A stretch of 51,973 nucleotides of DNA from JAFDWI01 sp964544305 (GTDB lineage: Bacteria > Actinomycetota > Acidimicrobiia > Acidimicrobiales > Iamiaceae), in the NCBI GenBank assembly GCA_964544305.1, contig CAZJAZ010000015.1, positions 1-51,973 on the forward strand. Reading direction: 5' to 3'. Below are positions 17,349 to 25,232 of the stretch, one piece after another. The notes beneath the pieces are model-generated. The model did no database searches. It saw only the letters and a list, made by a program, of their open reading frames with translations, and was not told the origin of the DNA. The position numbers and the translations under genes are program-made. Every line of letters begins with the position of its first letter. Positions within the stretch are counted from its first letter, which is position 1.

Positions 17349-19706
17349 CTAGGACCGGAGTGCGCCAGCATGGGTAGATGCGACCGCGTCGATGACCCGA
17401 ACGCGTACGTCGGTTACTTCTTTTTCGGTCAACGTTCGATCAGGGGCTTGGAGACGCAGCGCAAAGGCCGCACTCCGTTTCCCACTTGCAACCGGTGAAC
17501 CACGAAACACATCAAACAAGGTGAGGTCCGCGAGCACCTCACCTGCGGCGCTCGTAATAGTCGCTTCAATCTCATGGATGGGCACGCCATCATCGACTTC
17601 GAAAGCAAGGTCAAGGTCGGCGAAAGGAAACTTCGAAACAAACCGGTACGGGCGCGCCCCATGATCGAGAGCCTTAAGCGCATCAAGATCGATCGATAGC
17701 CAGGCGCATCGTTCGTCAATTCCAAAAGTTGACGCAACGTGAGGATCGATTTCTCCGATTTCACCAACTGCAACGCCACCGACGATAACCCTGCCCGACC
17801 GTGTTGGATGCAGGCCTGGAATCACCTCGTTTGTCAGATGCGAGTCCGAAACCGCTAGCGAGTCAACAATGACTTGCCACGCATCAACCGCGCCGTTCGC
17901 GTCCATACCGGCACGAATGATCGCAACACGCTCTCTTTCGTTTGGCAACAACGCGCCATCAACAGCCTTTGCGAACGTGTGACCAATCTCAAAGAACTGC
18001 ACTCCGGTGAGTTGACGCTGTGCATTGTGGGCAACGGCTTGAACGAGACCCGGCAAGAGTGATGGGCGAAGGACTGACTCGGCCGCGACCAGTGGGTTGA
18101 GCAGTTCAATTCCGTCCACAGCAAGGCCACAACGCGCCAGCGCATCGGGTGCCAAAAATGGCATGGGTTGGACCTCGGCGAGCCCCAAGCCCATCAACGC
18201 TCGTCGCAGTGTTCGACGCTCAGACTGCCAATCAGTTAGGTGACCGAATCGGGCAGAGCTGAGCGGAACCGGTTCGATTTTCGCGTATCCGTGCATTCGA
18301 GCAATTTCTTCAGTCACATCGATCTCGGTTGACGAGTCGTACCGCCATGACGGAATCGCCACCTCAAACCCATCGTTTGCTTGCGTTGTTGCAAAACCAA
18401 TCGGCTCGAGTAACGCTTGCATTTCGCCCGCGTCGATGTTGGTGCCGAGCATCTCGTTCACCCGGTTCGCTCGTACCTGAATTGGGGTGCGATCCCATGT
18501 GGTTCCATCAACCAGAACGGCTTGTGGAGCGCTTGTCGCGCCACAGATCTCGATTGCAAGTTGAGCAAAACGGGACGCGGCGAGTTCCAGAACCTCTGGG
18601 TCACAACCCTTCTCGAAGCGTGCGGATGCTTCGGTGCGCAAACCAAGGCGGCGAGACGTCCGACTGATCGACATAGGAAGGAACCAGGCGTTCTCGAGCA
18701 GCACGTCGGTGGTCGCCGCGTCAATTTCACACGATGCGCCACCCATGACACCCGCGATTCCAACTGGGGCATCATTGGCTGCACAGATCAATAAGTCGTC
18801 ATCAACAAAGTGACGCTCGATCTCGTCAAGCGTGGTAAGGGTTTCTCCCGCTTTGGCGCGTCGCACGCGCAGGCCAGCACCGGGCACCTTTGCCAGATCG
18901 TAGGGATGGTTTGGCTGGCCAAGTTCCAACATGACGTAGTTCGAAATATCAACGAGCGCGTTGATCGGACGCATCCCAAGTTGAGTCAATCGGGTTGCCA
19001 TCCAGTCTGGTGAAGATCCAACGGTCAGCCCACGGAGCACACTGGCATGAAACCGACCGCACAAATCTGGGTCAACGACTTCTATTGTCACTGCCTCTGA
19101 AGTCGATGGTCCGCCTGTTGCAACTTGGGGTTGTGGGCGTTCGAATGGCACGCCGAGACGAGCAGCAACATCGCGTGCAACGCCAGCAACGCTCATTGCG
19201 TCGGGTCGGTTCGGATTGATTTCTAGATCGAAAAGTACGTCGGGAGTCAGGTGCAATGCTTCACGCAACTCCACGCCTAGTTCAAGGGAGTCATCGAGCA
19301 GCCAAATGCCCGCGTGGTCATCACCCATGCCCAATTCACGGGTTGAACACAACATGCCATGGGACGCCACCCCTTTCATTTTGCGCGCGACAATTTCAAA
19401 GTCACCGGGTAAGACCGCTCCAACTTGAGCAAATGGAACGACATCACCAACCGAAATGTTGGCGGCTCCACACACCACAGGAACCGGCTGCCCGTCGCCG
19501 ATGTCAACGGTAACCGCACGAATTCGATCGGCTCCTTCGATCGCGTCAATCGTGAGAATCTTTGCAACGACCACGCCGCCGAGGCCAGTGCCAATAGCAG
19601 TCTGTTCTTCAACAGCCATTCCGAGATCGCTCATTGTTGCACCGAGTGCGTCGGCGTCGTTGCCGAGCGGGGCAAACTCGTTGAGCCAACTTAATAACAC
19701 TTTCAT
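17349..19706 (-). CDS. pheT: phenylalanine--tRNA ligase beta subunit
   Basis: 785 residues, the usual length. Domains in order: EMAP/tRNA-binding-like region near residues 40-150 (VVVAKILTIDAIEGADRIRAVTVDIGDG), B3/B4 editing core (GVMGGASCEIDAATTDVLLENAWFLPMSI), B5 (YAKIEPVPLS), catalytic-like core, and a C-terminal anticodon-binding FDX-ACB domain (VSKFPFADLDLAFEV to TLTEKEVTDVRVRVIDAV). It forms an alpha2beta2 enzyme with PheS. Shine-Dalgarno GGGGAG precedes the ATG, and the gap from pheS is 15 nt. Confidence 0.97.
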   Translation of the reverse strand: MKVLLSWLNEFAPLGNDADALGATMSDLGMAVEEQTAIGTGLGGVVVAKILTIDAIEGADRIRAVTVDIGDGQPVPVVCGAANISVGDVVPFAQVGAVLPGDFEIVARKMKGVASHGMLCSTRELGMGDDHAGIWLLDDSLELGVELREALHLTPDVLFDLEINPNRPDAMSVAGVARDVAARLGVPFERPQPQVATGGPSTSEAVTIEVVDPDLCGRFHASVLRGLTVGSSPDWMATRLTQLGMRPINALVDISNYVMLELGQPNHPYDLAKVPGAGLRVRRAKAGETLTTLDEIERHFVDDDLLICAANDAPVGIAGVMGGASCEIDAATTDVLLENAWFLPMSISRTSRRLGLRTEASARFEKGCDPEVLELAASRFAQLAIEICGATSAPQAVLVDGTTWDRTPIQVRANRVNEMLGTNIDAGEMQALLEPIGFATTQANDGFEVAIPSWRYDSSTEIDVTEEIARMHGYAKIEPVPLSSARFGHLTDWQSERRTLRRALMGLGLAEVQPMPFLAPDALARCGLAVDGIELLNPLVAAESVLRPSLLPGLVQAVAHNAQRQLTGVQFFEIGHTFAKAVDGALLPNERERVAIIRAGMDANGAVDAWQVIVDSLAVSDSHLTNEVIPGLHPTRSGRVIVGGVAVGEIGEIDPHVASTFGIDERCAWLSIDLDALKALDHGARPYRFVSKFPFADLDLAFEVDDGVPIHEIEATITSAAGEVLADLTLFDVFRGSPVASGKRSAAFALRLQAPDRTLTEKEVTDVRVRVIDAVASTHAGALRS

Positions 19707-19721
19707 TGCACGCTCCCCGCT

Positions 19722-20729
19722 CTAGAACTGACTCACGAATCGGACATCGACACTTGCGATATCTCGCAGATCGGCGATGCCATGACGCATTGCCGCCAAA
19801 CGGTCAAGACCAAATCCGAATGCGAAACCCGACCATTCTTCAGGGTCAAGGCCAACGTTGCGCAAGACATTTGGGTTCACCATGCCACAACCCCCAAGTT
19901 CAAGCCACGAACCATCGGGTCGTTGTATGTCGAACTCTGCTGACGGCTCGGTGAATGGGAAATAGGAGGGTCGCAGTCGCGATGCGAACTCGTCGCCGAA
20001 ATACGCTTTCGTAAAGGCATCGATCGTGGCCGCTAAGTTCGCAAACGAAATGCCACGATCCACGACCAAGCATTCGATTTGATGGAATACCGCAAGGTGT
20101 GTGGCATCGGCAGTTTCTTGCCGATAAACACGACCAGGCATCACCGAGTAGATCGGTGGCTGCGTCGTTTCCATCAAACGAATCTGCACGGGTGACGTGT
20201 GGGTGCGCATCACGACGTCACCGGGATTGCCAAGGTTCACAAAAAATGTGTCTTGCATGTCGCGTGCCGGGTGGTGCGCGGGCAAGTTCAACGCGGTGAA
20301 GTTGTGCCAATCATCTTCAACCTCGGGGCCTTCGGCGATGGTGAAACCCAAGCCGATGAAGACGTCTTCGAGTCGTTCCATTGTTTGGGTGACAAGGTGG
20401 AGATGCCCTTGACGTTGACGGGGACGTAATTCGGTGAGATCGAGACGTTCATCTTCAAGTTGTTGCGCACGGAGCACCGCTTCAAGAGTGGCCTTTTTCT
20501 GTGCGATACCCGCGCGAAGATCGCTTTGCGCGGCGTTGAGTGCTTGGCCGACTTCCTTGCGTTCATCGGCGGTCAGGTCACGCATTGACTGCTTGATCGC
20601 TCCAAGCGCCGAGGCTTTCCCGTTGAGTTCTTTGTCGATGTTTTGCAACGCGTCGAGATCTACGGCGTTGTCGATTTGGGTCAAGCCCTGCGCCGCAATT
20701 GCCGCGATTCTATCGATTGTGGTGCTCAT
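19722..20729 (-). CDS. pheS: phenylalanine--tRNA ligase alpha subunit
   Basis: Catalytic subunit, 335 residues. An N-terminal coiled-coil region is followed by class II synthetase motifs: HPARDMQDTFFV (motif 1-2 area), RTHTSPVQIRLME, the PGRVYRQETADATHLAVFHQIE block (motif 2), and FGFGLDRLAAMRHGI (motif 3). The ATG at 20729 overlaps the stop of the methyltransferase gene by one base and has a strong AGGGGAG ribosome site; the frame open further upstream lies inside that gene. Confidence 0.97.
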   Translation of the reverse strand: MSTTIDRIAAIAAQGLTQIDNAVDLDALQNIDKELNGKASALGAIKQSMRDLTADERKEVGQALNAAQSDLRAGIAQKKATLEAVLRAQQLEDERLDLTELRPRQRQGHLHLVTQTMERLEDVFIGLGFTIAEGPEVEDDWHNFTALNLPAHHPARDMQDTFFVNLGNPGDVVMRTHTSPVQIRLMETTQPPIYSVMPGRVYRQETADATHLAVFHQIECLVVDRGISFANLAATIDAFTKAYFGDEFASRLRPSYFPFTEPSAEFDIQRPDGSWLELGGCGMVNPNVLRNVGLDPEEWSGFAFGFGLDRLAAMRHGIADLRDIASVDVRFVSQF

Positions 20730-21538
20730 CACACTCCCCTTATTTGTCGTCGCTGTCGCATCATCTCGAAACACAGCACCGTTCCTGCCATGGCCACATT
20801 GAGCGATTCAACCGGTGCGGCCATCGGAATTTGAATCACTTGATCAACCGCATCGAGGACCGCTTGTTCAATGCCGTGCGCCTCGTTGCCAACAATCAAC
20901 GCGCAGCGGCCGGTTAAGTTGACCTCGTCATAGGCCGCTGTTGCATACGAGGATGTCGCAAATGTTGTGAAGCCAGCGTCTTGCAGCTTGGCAATCGATT
21001 CAACCGGATCACCGCCCGCAACGACTGGAAGATGCAAAACTGCACCCGCTGAAGCTCGCAACGTTTTGGGCCCAAACATCTCAACGGTGCCACTTGTGGC
21101 CACCACTGCGTCACATCCTGCAGCCAGCGCACTTCGCATGAGAGTTCCTGCATTGCCCGGGTCGCGCACTTCGATCATTACGAGCACACTCGTTGCTTTG
21201 GTGAGTTGTACGCCGGTGTTGTGTGGTCGGCGGGCAATCGCGGCGACGGCTTGGGGATGAACGGGATCAGTGACACGGCCAAATACATCACTTGACACGT
21301 GGAAGACCTGGGCGCCTGCGTCTTCGGCACGCGACACGATTTGTGAACTTGGAGCATCGAGGCGATCAGGATCAACAAAAACCTCGGTGACATCGACGCG
21401 CGCGGCGAGGGCCTCGCCAAGGAGGACTGCACTATCAAGCACGAACGCGCCCTCGACATCGCGAGCGCGCCGTCGACCACTGAGTTTGTTGAGACGTACA
21501 ACACTGGCGTTGTGCGCCGAAACGAGACGTGGGGTCAC
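20729..21538 (-). CDS. TrmH/SpoU-family RNA 2'-O-methyltransferase
   Basis: 269 residues, SPOUT fold. The N-terminal substrate-binding domain (VVRLNKLSGRRRARDVEGAFVLDS) is followed by the three SpoU motifs: VRDPGNAGTLMRSA, ALIVGNEAHGIEQAV and IPMAAPVESLNVAMAGTVLCFE. It probably methylates a ribose in 23S rRNA (TsnR/RlmB-like); the exact nucleotide cannot be told from sequence. The start is GTG at 21538. It is located between rplT (14-nt gap) and pheS, the same place as the tsnR gene of mycobacteria. Confidence 0.9.
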   Translation of the reverse strand: MTPRLVSAHNASVVRLNKLSGRRRARDVEGAFVLDSAVLLGEALAARVDVTEVFVDPDRLDAPSSQIVSRAEDAGAQVFHVSSDVFGRVTDPVHPQAVAAIARRPHNTGVQLTKATSVLVMIEVRDPGNAGTLMRSALAAGCDAVVATSGTVEMFGPKTLRASAGAVLHLPVVAGGDPVESIAKLQDAGFTTFATSSYATAAYDEVNLTGRCALIVGNEAHGIEQAVLDAVDQVIQIPMAAPVESLNVAMAGTVLCFEMMRQRRQIRGV

Positions 21539-21552
21539 CCCAACGCCAGCGT

Positions 21553-21909
21553 TCAGTCGGTCGTCTGTGTGGCGGCTTTCACCAGGGCGCTAAATGCAGC
21601 GGCGTCGGTTACCGCAAGGTCCGCAAGGACCTTGCGATCGACTTCGATGCCCGCGTTGTGGAGCCCATTGATGAACTTCGAGTAGGAAACACCGTTTTGG
21701 CGGCAGGCCGCGTTGATGCGCTGAATCCACAGCTTGCGGAATTCGCCTTTGCGGGCTCGACGGTCACGGAAGGCGTACTGCAACGAGTGCTGCACCTGTT
21801 CATTCGCAGCGCGGTACGACCGGCTCTTGTTGCCGTAGTAGCCCTTGGCGCGATCAAGGGTTGCGCGGCGGTGCTTCTTGGATGAAACGGCTCTTTTGAC
21901 TCTTGCCAT
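21553..21909 (-). CDS. rplT: 50S ribosomal protein L20
   Basis: 118 residues, normal length. It has the basic N-terminus MARVKRAVSSKKHRR and the conserved AKGYYGNKSRSYRAANEQVQHSLQYAFRDRRARKGEFRKLWIQRINAA core, and it binds 23S rRNA early in 50S assembly. A very good ribosome site (GAGGAG, 7 nt before the ATG) is present. It is third in the infC operon. In other bacteria L20 represses this operon, so an autoregulatory link to the infC leader is conceivable. Confidence 0.98.
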   Translation of the reverse strand: MARVKRAVSSKKHRRATLDRAKGYYGNKSRSYRAANEQVQHSLQYAFRDRRARKGEFRKLWIQRINAACRQNGVSYSKFINGLHNAGIEVDRKVLADLAVTDAAAFSALVKAATQTTD

Positions 21910-22010
21910 GGGAGGCTCCTCAGAAAATGCGGCGGGATGAAATGCGACGTGTTAATGATTCATCGCTTACGAAACGGGAATGGGGCCAGCTCAACGCTTC
22001 GGCCCAATGA

Positions 22011-22205
22011 TCAGCGACCGAGCAAGCGGTTGATTCGACCCTCATCGGCAGCTGACACCTGGGCCGGTCCGCTCAGGCGCTTCTTGCGCGCCGGAGCTTT
22101 CTTTTCAAGAATGTGGTTCTTGAATGCTTTGCGGCGCATAATTTTGCCGCTGCCAGTCACCTTGAAGCGCTTGGCGGCACCCCGGTGGGTTTTCATCTTG
22201 GGCAT
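22011..22205 (-). CDS. rpmI: 50S ribosomal protein L35
   Basis: 64 residues with the typical MPKMKTHRGAAKRFKVTGSGK start and LEKKAPARKKRLSGP middle. The Shine-Dalgarno AAGGAG is well placed. It is between infC and rplT, as in nearly all bacteria. The gap to rplT is 101 nt with no feature I can identify. Confidence 0.98.
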   Translation of the reverse strand: MPKMKTHRGAAKRFKVTGSGKIMRRKAFKNHILEKKAPARKKRLSGPAQVSAADEGRINRLLGR

Positions 22206-22249
22206 GTCGTCTCCTTGCGTGGGCCAACGTTGTGGCCCAAATTGTCGTG

Positions 22250-22888
22250 CTATGCGCCGGTGGCGCTCTCGTCAGTTGCGGGTTCTCTGTCGGTGACTTC
22301 GGGTGGAGCATCACCATTGGCCGAGGCATCGTGTGACGCTTTGGCTGCGTGAGCCGCTTGCGCTTTGCGGTCAGGAGCGAGGACCATGACCATATTGCGG
22401 CCATCAAGTTTCGGATAGACCTCAACACGTCCTTGATGCGCTACCTGTTCAGCGACCTTATCGAGGATCTTGCGACCAAGCTCTGGGTGGGCAACCTCGC
22501 GCCCCCGGAACATGATCGTGATCTTCACTTTGTGGCCTTCGCCAAGGAACCCTTCGACCTTGCGGGTCTTGGTGTCAAAGTCTCCGCCACCAATCTTGGG
22601 GCGATACTTCATTTCCTTTACGGAAACGCTGGAAGACTTTCGACGCGATTCTTTGGCTTTCTGCGCGGCTTCGTACTTGTACTTCCCATAGTCCATGACC
22701 CGACAGACCGGCGGATTTGCTTTGTCAGCAACCTCCACCAAATCAAGGTCTTGGGCACGGGCGATTGCCAAGGCTTCTGGCAACGGCTTGATTCCAATTT
22801 GGGAACCATCCGATCCAACAAGACGAACTTCACGAGCACGGATCCTTTCGTTGATCCTGGGCTCGGCGGCTTTCGCTGGCGCAGTTAT
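22250..22888 (-). CDS. infC: translation initiation factor IF-3 (non-canonical AUA start)
   Basis: Binds 30S subunits, blocks 50S joining and proofreads start codons. About 212 residues, with N-domain INERIRAREVRLVGSDGSQIGIKPLPEAL, KYKYEAAQKAKESRR linker, and C-domain KVKITIMFRGREVAHPELG; the acidic/Ala C-terminal tail is extended. The conserved N-domain begins well upstream of the first canonical start (TTG at 22783). Between the in-frame TGA at 22897-22895 and that TTG there is no ATG, GTG or TTG; the best start is ATA at 22888, preceded by CGGAG with a 9-nt spacing. E. coli infC starts at AUU and is autoregulated because IF-3 rejects such codons; the same logic is likely here. Confidence 0.93.
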   Translation of the reverse strand: MTAPAKAAEPRINERIRAREVRLVGSDGSQIGIKPLPEALAIARAQDLDLVEVADKANPPVCRVMDYGKYKYEAAQKAKESRRKSSSVSVKEMKYRPKIGGGDFDTKTRKVEGFLGEGHKVKITIMFRGREVAHPELGRKILDKVAEQVAHQGRVEVYPKLDGRNMVMVLAPDRKAQAAHAAKASHDASANGDAPPEVTDREPATDESATGA

Positions 22889-22993
22889 GGCCGGTCACTC
22901 CGGGTCAATGTCTCATCTCCTAGAAGAGGCAATAGGGCTGGTGGTTTGACGTTCGCACATCGCATTTGCATGTCTCACAGAGGAGCATGCGGC

Positions 22994-23029
22994 AAAACGA
23001 CAAACGGACGCCGGGAAAGCCGACGTCCG
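22994..23029 (-). terminator. intrinsic terminator in the infC leader (candidate attenuator)
   Basis: Minus strand: CGGACGTCGG-CTTTC-CCGGCGTCCG (23029-23005) forms a 10-bp stem with a single G-U pair, followed by TTTGTCGTTTT (23004-22994). It lies about 106 nt upstream of the infC start and inside the predicted transcript, so it would end transcription early unless an alternative fold forms. Just upstream (23047-23033) is another GC-rich palindrome, which may belong to an antiterminator. Confidence 0.7.
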
Positions 23030-23127
23030 CCCAACCCGCGCGGGGTTCGGTGAGCAATCGACCCGGCGCACTCTCTTGCGAGGTGGACGGGTGGGGGCGG
23101 TTGCCCCGCTTTCCATGGATACTGCAC

Positions 23128-23157
23128 TCGCTAGGGTATCAGCCATGCATATGTCAA
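23128..23157 (-). promoter_or_regulatory. candidate promoter of the infC operon
   Basis: Minus-strand -35 TTGACA (23157-23152) is a perfect match. An 18-nt spacer leads to TAGCGA (23133-23128), a weaker -10. It would give a leader of about 230 nt that contains the terminator hairpin. The -35 also lies only 20 nt from the start of the divergent DUF1844 gene. Confidence 0.45.
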
Positions 23158-23176
23158 CGACAACCCTGGATGTTTG

Positions 23177-23614
23177 ATGAGCCTTTGGACCCCAGGTGGC
23201 GAACACCAAGTTCCACGTCCTTCTACAACATCGCCGGCGACTGATGAGCCAACGGCGACGCAAACAACTGATCCGAGTCTGGCGGACCTTGACCCAGAGC
23301 AACGTGCCCAGGCTGAAGCGCTCGCGGCCCAAATGGCCGAGGTGCGCCAACAGTTGTTGTCGGCGCCAGCAGCAATGGTTGTGGCCAATCATGCGATGGG
23401 TCTCTACGAACTCGCCGCCATTCACTTGAGCACCGAGCAGCCCAATTTAGATGAGGCCAAGCTTGCCATCGACGCGTTTGGCGCACTTGTTGACACGCTG
23501 GGTGATCGTCTTGGGGATGACTCGGCAACCTTGCGCGATGCCCTCGCCCAAATTCGCCTTGCCTTCGTGCAAGTTAAAGGGATGGTTGAGAACGCGGACT
23601 CGCAACCGTCGTAA
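23177..23614 (+). CDS. DUF1844-like protein
   Basis: 145 residues, cytoplasmic. The N-terminal 40 residues are low complexity (Thr/Pro/Ala). The core AMGLYELAAIHLSTEQPNLDEAKLAIDAFGALVDTLGDRLGDDSATLRDALAQIRLAFVQ has the helical spacing of DUF1844 domains, a conserved family of unknown function common in Actinobacteria next to infC. An ATG at 23177 is chosen, with a TTG one codon earlier. It is divergent from infC; its 3' end overlaps the convergent cold-shock-like gene by 41 nt. Confidence 0.7.
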   Translation: MSLWTPGGEHQVPRPSTTSPATDEPTATQTTDPSLADLDPEQRAQAEALAAQMAEVRQQLLSAPAAMVVANHAMGLYELAAIHLSTEQPNLDEAKLAIDAFGALVDTLGDRLGDDSATLRDALAQIRLAFVQVKGMVENADSQPS

Positions 23615-23834
23615 CGTCGATCGCTTCCCAGGTTCCAATTCCAAATGGGGCACAGCGTGCCTGCGCACGCACGCCCACCGGAATGCTCCGTGAGCCATCC
23701 GCAATTGCGGTGCAGTGAAAGTACAACTCGGATGTGTCGTCGAGTCTCAGCTTGCCCCATCCTCCAATTTCGTCAAAGGTGCTGACAATTCCGTGCACCT
23801 GGGCGAACCGGTGGGGTTCACTGAAACTGGTCAC
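23574..23834 (-). CDS. short cold-shock-domain-like protein
   Basis: 86 residues. The pattern GIVSTFDEIGGWGKLRLDDTSELYFHCTAIADGSRSIPVGVRAQARCAPFGIGTWEAIDV follows cold-shock domain proteins (G-x-V-x-x-F-D, G-x-G, YFHCTAI, G-x-x-V), though RNP1 is altered, with fewer aromatics. It would be a single OB-fold nucleic-acid-binding protein. The GTG start at 23834 overlaps the hisG stop (GTGA), which supports a genuine coupled gene. The 3' 41 nt overlap the convergent DUF1844 gene. Confidence 0.65.
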   Translation of the reverse strand: MTSFSEPHRFAQVHGIVSTFDEIGGWGKLRLDDTSELYFHCTAIADGSRSIPVGVRAQARCAPFGIGTWEAIDVTTVASPRSQPSL

Positions 23835-24706
23835 GGCACGATTTTGGCGATGGGTAACTCAATGATCCCGGTTGCTCCAGCATCAGAGAGTGCGGGTATC
23901 AAGGTGTTCATGGTTGCTTTGGGAACAACCGCTTCAACGGCGAAACCCCCGTCACCAAAAAGCTGAGAAACCGTGGGCGATTTCAGTGATGGCAGCAACG
24001 CGATCACGTTCGAAAGGTCATCGTCCGCCACGTTGAGTTTCACGAGAACCTGTTTTCGGGCTTCAAGCGTGCCATCAAGCAACGCCTTGATCTGCGCCAT
24101 TGCATGCGCCTTGGCAGGGTCAGCCACGGCGGCCGGGTTTGCAATCAACTCGGTATACGACTGCAGCACTTCGTCAATGACTCGCAATCCCGCGGCTTTG
24201 AGTGCACGGCCAGTTTCAGTGATCTCGACAATACAATCAACGATGTCAGGCACTTTTGCCTCGGTCGCCCCATAGGAGAGCCGAATGTCAGCGTTGACAC
24301 CTTTGGCGGCAAAGAAGCGCTTCGTGAGTTCGGGATACTCGGTTGAAACACGCACACCATCGGGCAGGTCTTGAACACGTTCAATCGGAGAATCACCAGC
24401 AACGGCCACGACCATCCGGATCGGTTTCGCCGTTGCCTTCGAATAGTGCATTTCACCTAAAGAAACGACATTTGAGTCTGTTTCTTCGATCCAATCACGC
24501 CCGGTGACACCCAGGTCGAACATCCCTTCGGCGACATACCGGGGTATTTCTTGGGGTCGGAGGATCCGCACCTCAGCGATTCGGGGATCATCAATGGTGG
24601 CCGAATAGTTCACGCTTGATGAACGATGGACGGTGAGATCCGCCTGATCAAACAGTTCGAGCGTGGCTTTCTCAAGAGAGCCTTTGGGCAGCACCAACTT
24701 CAACAT
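23831..24706 (-). CDS. hisG: ATP phosphoribosyltransferase (long form)
   Basis: First enzyme of histidine synthesis: ATP plus PRPP (291 residues, the length of the long HisG form with a C-terminal histidine-sensing domain). Motifs: LVLPKGSLEKATLELF, LGVTGRDWIEE, the PRPP loop DIVDCIVEITETGRALKAAGL, and C-terminal VEAVVPKATMNTLIPALSDAGATGI. The ATG at 24706 begins MLKLVLPKG as in relatives; no Shine-Dalgarno sequence is obvious. It is isolated from other his genes and read after ribH with a 25-nt gap. Confidence 0.95.
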   Translation of the reverse strand: MLKLVLPKGSLEKATLELFDQADLTVHRSSSVNYSATIDDPRIAEVRILRPQEIPRYVAEGMFDLGVTGRDWIEETDSNVVSLGEMHYSKATAKPIRMVVAVAGDSPIERVQDLPDGVRVSTEYPELTKRFFAAKGVNADIRLSYGATEAKVPDIVDCIVEITETGRALKAAGLRVIDEVLQSYTELIANPAAVADPAKAHAMAQIKALLDGTLEARKQVLVKLNVADDDLSNVIALLPSLKSPTVSQLFGDGGFAVEAVVPKATMNTLIPALSDAGATGIIELPIAKIVP

Positions 24707-24731
24707 GGTTGTTGATGGTACGGCACACGCC

Positions 24732-25229
24732 TTAGCGCGTTGAAGTGCGCTGAACCTCTTCGACGAACCGAGCCATTTCAATAGCCACGCGGACACCCTC
24801 TGCGCCAACGTTATGACCACCTGGGCCTTGCGAACGAGCAAGCGCCTGATCCAGGTCCTCGGTCGTCAAAACGCCAAACGCGACCGGCACACCCGTGTCG
24901 AGTTGGACTCGTTGGATGCCGGCCGCACATTGCCCAGCGACCTCTTCATAATGGGTGGTTTCACCCCGAATCACACAGCCCACACAGACAATTGCGTCAA
25001 CAATGCCACTTGCCGCAAGTGTCCTTGCTGCAAATGGCAATTCGAACGCGCCCGGAACCCAATACTGGCTCACCTGCGCGCCGCCGCACGCAACAAGTTC
25101 ACGTCGCGCGCCGTCAAGAAGCCGGTTGGTGATGTGGTCATTGAACCGGGACGCAATCAACGCCACTCGAAGCCCGGTGGCATCAAGGTTTACTTCGGGT
25201 CGAATGTCGCTCGCGACGTCTTTGGCCAT
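24732..25229 (-). CDS. ribH: 6,7-dimethyl-8-ribityllumazine synthase
   Basis: Penultimate step of riboflavin synthesis, 165 residues, capsid-like oligomer in the family. SRFNDHITNRLLDGA, WVPGAFELPFAARTLA, VCVGCVIRGETTHYEEV (catalytic His), and PVAFGVLTTEDLDQALAR are all present. It starts 3 nt after the SPFH gene stop. It is separated from ribBA/ribE/ribD by about 13 kb here, whereas they are adjacent or nearly so in many Actinobacteria; the tetR-ABC operon, the accessory island and ligA lie between. Confidence 0.96.
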   Translation of the reverse strand: MAKDVASDIRPEVNLDATGLRVALIASRFNDHITNRLLDGARRELVACGGAQVSQYWVPGAFELPFAARTLAASGIVDAIVCVGCVIRGETTHYEEVAGQCAAGIQRVQLDTGVPVAFGVLTTEDLDQALARSQGPGGHNVGAEGVRVAIEMARFVEEVQRTSTR

Positions 25230-25232
25230 GTT

